Assembly: GCA_030151165.1 (NCBI GenBank)
Contig: JASLEM010000303.1
Span: 1 to 8,536, forward strand
Source: Burkholderiaceae bacterium
GTDB lineage: Bacteria > Pseudomonadota > Gammaproteobacteria > Burkholderiales > Burkholderiaceae
DNA length: 8,536 nt
Direction: 5' to 3'
Position 1 is the first letter of the stretch; the number at the start of each line of letters is the position of its first letter. The translations under genes and the position numbers were made by a program. The notes under the pieces were generated by a model. It was not told where the DNA came from. It saw nothing but the letters and a program-made list of their open reading frames with translations, and did no database searches. Below, in pieces: positions 6,175 to 8,536 of the stretch.

Positions 6175-7806
6175 TCAAGGCGGGTCGTTGGCATGGGGTG
6201 GGGAAGCGGGCCGGCGGCCGTCGATCATGAACCACGCGCTGGCCGCGCTCGCGAGCGCCAGCGCCGCGCCGACCGCCATCACCGCGCGGAAACCGGCGAC
6301 GAAGGCCGCGCCGACCGCGGCGTGCACCTGCGCGGCGACCGCCGACGCCGCGCCTTCGGGCGGCGTGATCGCGGCGAGGCGGCTGCGCTGCGCGAAGACC
6401 GCGTCGGCGACCTCGCGGGGCAGGGCGGACGCCGCGACGGCGTGGTCGAGCGCCTCGCGCAGGTGCGCCGCGAAGACCTGCGCGAGCACCGCGCCGAGCG
6501 CCGCGATCGCGAGCAGGCCGGCGGCGCGCGACACCGCGTTGTTCACGCCCGAGGCCGTGCCCGCGAGCGCCTGTCCGACGGCGTTCATCACGGTGGTCGT
6601 GAGCGGCGAGATCGTGATCGTCATGCCGAGCGACAGCACGCAGATCGCCGGGAAGAACGTCGTCCAGTAGTCGCCCCCGATCCCGGGCCAGGTGAAGAGC
6701 GCGAACCCGACGGCGGCGACCGCGGGGCCGGCGACGAGCGGGATGCGCGCACCGACCTTGTCGACCAGCGAGCCGGCCCAGCGCGATAACGCGAACATGA
6801 TCACGATGAACGGCAGCAGCGCCGCGCCGGCGGCCGTGGCGCCGTAGCCCTGCACCTGGATCAGGTCGAGCGGCATGAAGTAGAGGCAGCCGCCGAGCGC
6901 CGCGTAGAGCAGCAGCGTGAGCACGTTCGCGCCGGAGAAGTCGCGGTTGCGGAACAGGTGCAACGGCAGCATCGGCGCCCGGAGGCGCGCCTCGATCGCC
7001 ACGAAGGCGGCCAAGCCCGCGACACCGGCGAGCGCCGCGCCCCCCACCGGCCACGAGGCCCAGCCGCGCTGCGGCGCCTCGATCAGCGCGAACACGATGC
7101 CGGCCAGGCCCAGCGTGGCGGCGGTGGCGCCGGCGAGGTCGACCGGCGCGTCGGAGGCGTCGCCCCTGCTTTCGGGCACCTTGGCCGCGCACGCGAGCAG
7201 CAGCAGCGCGCCGAGCGGCGCGTTGAGGAGGAAGGCCCAGCGCCACGAGAAATGGTCGACCAGGAAGCCGCCGACCACCGGCCCGATCGCCGCCGTGATG
7301 CCGCTGAACGCCGACCAGGTGCCGATCGCCTTGCCGCGTTCGGCCGCGGGAAACCCGGCGCCCAGCAAGGCGAGGCTGCCCGGCACGAGCAGCGCCGCGC
7401 CGATGCCTTGCAGGGCGCGCGCGACGATCAGCTGCAACGGGCTCTGCGCCACGCCGCACGCGGCCGACATCACCGTGAACACCGCCACGCCGACGAGGAA
7501 CACGCGCTTGCGCCCGAAGCGGTCGCCGAGCGCGCCGCCCACCAGCAGCAGCGCCGCGAGGAACAGCGCGTACGACTCGATGATCCACTGCGCGTCGGCG
7601 CCGCTCGCGCCCATGCCGCGCTGGATCGCGGGCAGGGCGACGTTGACGACCGTGCCGTCCATGAACGCCATGCTGGAGCCGAGGATCGCGCTGACCAGCG
7701 TCCACCGGCGCTTGGCGGGCGACGAGGCCGCGGACGGATCGGCGCCATCGCGCGCGTCGGGCGCGTCGGGCGCATCGGGCGTCTGGGTCGCGGCGGGAGC
7801 GTTCAT
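6175..7806 (-). CDS. MFS transporter, DHA2 (EmrB/QacA-type) drug exporter
   Basis: The 543-aa inner-membrane protein has about 14 predicted helices and the signatures of the DHA2 drug:H+ antiporter family. These include MAFMDGTVVNVALPAIQ in helix 1 (Asp50), the loop 2-3 motif GGALGDRFGRKR (90-101), the antiporter motif GPVVGGFLVD (175-184), and WRWAFLLNAPLGA (189-200). A longer, partly polar stretch between the last two helices (about 447-497) is typical of this group. It would export a hydrophobic compound in exchange for protons. The N-terminal 33 residues are a Pro/Ala/Asp-rich cytoplasmic tail. An open frame runs upstream through the divergent promoter, but the ATG at 7806 gives the natural start; its ribosome site is weak. 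It is the first gene of the four-gene minus-strand operon, so its substrate may be a product or toxin handled by the downstream redox enzymes. No partner membrane-fusion protein is in the window. Confidence 0.92.
   Translation of the reverse strand: MNAPAATQTPDAPDAPDARDGADPSAASSPAKRRWTLVSAILGSSMAFMDGTVVNVALPAIQRGMGASGADAQWIIESYALFLAALLLVGGALGDRFGRKRVFLVGVAVFTVMSAACGVAQSPLQLIVARALQGIGAALLVPGSLALLGAGFPAAERGKAIGTWSAFSGITAAIGPVVGGFLVDHFSWRWAFLLNAPLGALLLLACAAKVPESRGDASDAPVDLAGATAATLGLAGIVFALIEAPQRGWASWPVGGAALAGVAGLAAFVAIEARLRAPMLPLHLFRNRDFSGANVLTLLLYAALGGCLYFMPLDLIQVQGYGATAAGAALLPFIVIMFALSRWAGSLVDKVGARIPLVAGPAVAAVGFALFTWPGIGGDYWTTFFPAICVLSLGMTITISPLTTTVMNAVGQALAGTASGVNNAVSRAAGLLAIAALGAVLAQVFAAHLREALDHAVAASALPREVADAVFAQRSRLAAITPPEGAASAVAAQVHAAVGAAFVAGFRAVMAVGAALALASAASAWFMIDGRRPASPPHANDPP
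7752..7778. repeat. Three tandem 9-bp units in the start of the MFS gene
   Basis: Two identical units GCGCGTCGG are followed by GCGCATCGG. On the coding (minus) strand they encode the repeated Pro-Asp-Ala tripeptides around residues 10-18 of the transporter. In-frame repeat slippage here would only change the length of a disordered cytoplasmic tail. Confidence 0.7.
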
Positions 7807-7902
7807 CGGCGCGATTCTGCGCTTTCGACCGCATCTCTTCACGCCATGGGCAATGTCCCGCCACGCACGACACCGCGCGCCTCGGTGATAATCGCCGCTC
7901 CC
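7807..7902. promoter_or_regulatory. Divergent promoter region between the MFS operon and the small exported protein
   Basis: These 96 bp must carry promoters for both directions. A GATAAT hexamer (7887-7892) is the best plus-strand -10; no clear -35 is seen 17 bp upstream. An imperfect dyad CGGTGATAATCGCCG (7883-7897; six of seven pairs, central A) overlaps that -10 and could be an operator. The minus-strand promoter is not evident. No ribosome site separates the -10 from the plus-strand ATG at 7903, leaving only 10 bp, so the transcript may be nearly leaderless. Confidence 0.45.
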
Positions 7903-8247
7903 ATGCGCAAGCTGCTCGTCGCATTCCTGTTGCCGTTCGTCCTGTTGCTCTCGCAGCAGGGCGCGGTTCTGCACGAGATCGGCCACATCACCGAGCTCGC
8001 GGATCGCGTCGATGCCGGCGTGGCCGCGGGGTCGGCGTCGGGTTCGCCGTCCGACGGGCACCAGGCGAGCGACCTGCAGTGCCAGGCCTGCCTCGCGTTC
8101 GCGCACCTGGCCGGCGTCGCCACCGCGACGGTCGTCCCGCCCGCGCTGCTGAGCTTCAGCTTCCACTTTTCGGTCATCGAAGCGCCGGCGTTCATCGCCG
8201 CCGATGCGCCGACCGCCCGCAGCCGCGGGCCGCCCGTGTTCCTCTGA
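7903..8247 (+). CDS. Small exported protein with HEIGH and CxxC motifs (DUF2946-like)
   Basis: The 114-aa protein starts with MRKLLVAFLLPFVLLLSQQG, a positively charged tip plus hydrophobic stretch, so it is secreted or inner-membrane anchored with its body in the periplasm. It then shows HEIGH (24-28), a Gly/Ser-rich spacer, and CQACLAFAHLAG with Cys60, Cys63 and His68, followed by a second hydrophobic stretch (about 71-92). The C-terminus ends ARSRGPPVFL. The C-x2-C-x4-H pattern and RGPP tail resemble the DUF2946 and similar unnamed proteins often found just before TonB-dependent receptor genes; some of those are tied to copper. A metal-binding role (His and Cys ligands) is my inference. 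The ATG at 7903 has no Shine-Dalgarno; the frame is open further upstream, but only this start gives a signal sequence. It is divergent from the MFS operon and upstream of the next secreted protein. Confidence 0.8.
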   Translation: MRKLLVAFLLPFVLLLSQQGAVLHEIGHITELADRVDAGVAAGSASGSPSDGHQASDLQCQACLAFAHLAGVATATVVPPALLSFSFHFSVIEAPAFIAADAPTARSRGPPVFL

Positions 8248-8281
8248 TCCGCCTGCACTGTCGTTGATCGAGCGACGGCGC

Positions 8282-8303
8282 CCGCGCGAGCGGGGCCGCG
8301 CGG
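8282..8303. repeat. Inverted repeat / hairpin with 7-bp stem
   Basis: CCGCGCG (8282-8288) pairs perfectly with CGCGCGG (8297-8303) across an 8-nt loop, 34 bp after the stop of the small exported gene. No T-tract follows immediately, so it is not a classical intrinsic terminator. It may reduce read-through, protect the upstream mRNA end, or be chance in GC-rich DNA. Confidence 0.4.
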
Positions 8304-8353
8304 CGATCGCTGTTTGCTCGCGTTCGCGTCCGCCTTCACCCACCCACCGCTCC

Positions 8354-8374
8354 CCGCGCGTCACGCACGCGCGG
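8354..8374. repeat. Inverted repeat / hairpin with 8-bp stem before the last gene
   Basis: CCGCGCGT (8354-8361) and ACGCGCGG (8367-8374) are a perfect match around a 5-nt loop, ending 44 bp before the start codon of the following gene. There is no T-tract. If it lies in that gene's leader it could tune mRNA stability or translation, or it could be a protein-binding dyad. Confidence 0.4.
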
Positions 8375-8418
8375 CGGCGCCGGCGGCCGCGCGAACGCAC
8401 CAGAGGAATCTTTCACCT

Positions 8419-8536
8419 ATGTTCGGTTTCAATCGCCGGGACATGGCCTGGGCCATCGTTCTCGTCTCTCCCCTGTCCGTCGTCCTGTCGGCGCATGCGC
8501 AGGGCGCGCCTTCGGCCGTCGCGCCGGCCGGCGCCG
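8419..8536 (+). CDS. Secreted or outer-membrane protein, N-terminal fragment (possible TonB-dependent receptor)
   Basis: Only 39 codons precede the right edge. The peptide begins MFGFNRRDMAWAIVLVSPLS and continues VVLSAHAQGAPSAVAPAGA. This is a textbook Sec signal peptide: arginines at 6-7, a hydrophobic core (10-24), and a signal peptidase I site after AHA (cleavage before QG), then an Ala/Pro-rich mature start. The ATG at 8419 has a GAGGA ribosome site 11 nt upstream, slightly far. The sequence so far does not identify the product. The preceding small gene of the DUF2946-like type often comes before TonB-dependent receptors, and an Ala/Pro-rich region before a TonB box fits, so a receptor is a reasonable guess. 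A periplasmic protein is equally allowed. Confidence 0.7.
   Translation, partial: MFGFNRRDMAWAIVLVSPLSVVLSAHAQGAPSAVAPAGA

Noticed and set aside
4746..6230. A 494-codon plus-strand open frame opposite the flavoprotein gene
   Set aside because: Low-complexity His/Arg/Ala/Asp composition, with no ribosome site that I would credit and no motif. The minus strand holds a complete flavoprotein with every family motif.
7972..7986. HEIGH as a zinc metalloprotease active site (HExxH)
   Set aside because: The protein is only 114 aa, and the motif lies right at the end of the signal/hydrophobic segment without the helix context or third ligand of metalloproteases. A metal-binding role is possible, proteolysis is not supported.
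7807..8400. A 198-codon upstream extension of the MFS gene
   Set aside because: It would run antisense through the small exported gene and its leader, and the added sequence is Arg-rich without family resemblance. The ATG at 7806 gives a normal DHA2 transporter.

Overview
This is a very GC-rich, gene-dense piece of bacterial chromosome. Codons strongly prefer G or C in third position, intergenic gaps are short, and all genes look like metabolic, regulatory or transport functions of a free-living Gram-negative. The last gene opens with a classical signal peptide, and the small gene before it resembles proteins that precede TonB-dependent receptors. I infer a proteobacterium, most likely a betaproteobacterium of the Burkholderiales. 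A gammaproteobacterium such as a Lysobacter relative is not excluded. No 16S or other decisive marker is present.

Left block (1-2587). The window opens inside an aldo/keto reductase on the minus strand (only its N-terminus is here). It is preceded on the same strand by a LysR-type regulator (157-1071). A 76-bp divergent promoter region separates the regulator from an NAD(P)+-dependent aldehyde dehydrogenase (1148-2587, plus strand). That region holds a T-N11-A dyad typical of LysR operators. This looks like a small aldehyde/carbonyl detoxification or catabolic locus under one regulator.

Middle (2742-3479). A short TauE/SafE (TSUP) family membrane exporter lies on the plus strand, followed after 24 bp by the convergent end of the next operon.

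Central minus-strand operon (7806 down to 3504). Four genes are packed with gaps of 13, 23 and 13 bp. In transcription order they are a 14-helix DHA2-type MFS drug exporter, a class I flavin disulfide reductase resembling mercuric reductase/lipoamide dehydrogenase, a 98-aa plant-type [2Fe-2S] ferredoxin, and a serine/threonine dehydratase-like PLP enzyme. The enzymes have no obvious common textbook pathway, so this operon is the most interesting item in the window.

Right block (7903-8536, plus strand). Divergent from the operon, a small exported protein with HEIGH and CxxC motifs (DUF2946-like) is followed by a 171-bp gap with two GC-rich hairpins. The 5' end of a secreted or outer-membrane protein then runs off the window, possibly a TonB-dependent receptor. 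I saw no tRNA, rRNA, CRISPR array, insertion sequence or phage signature.
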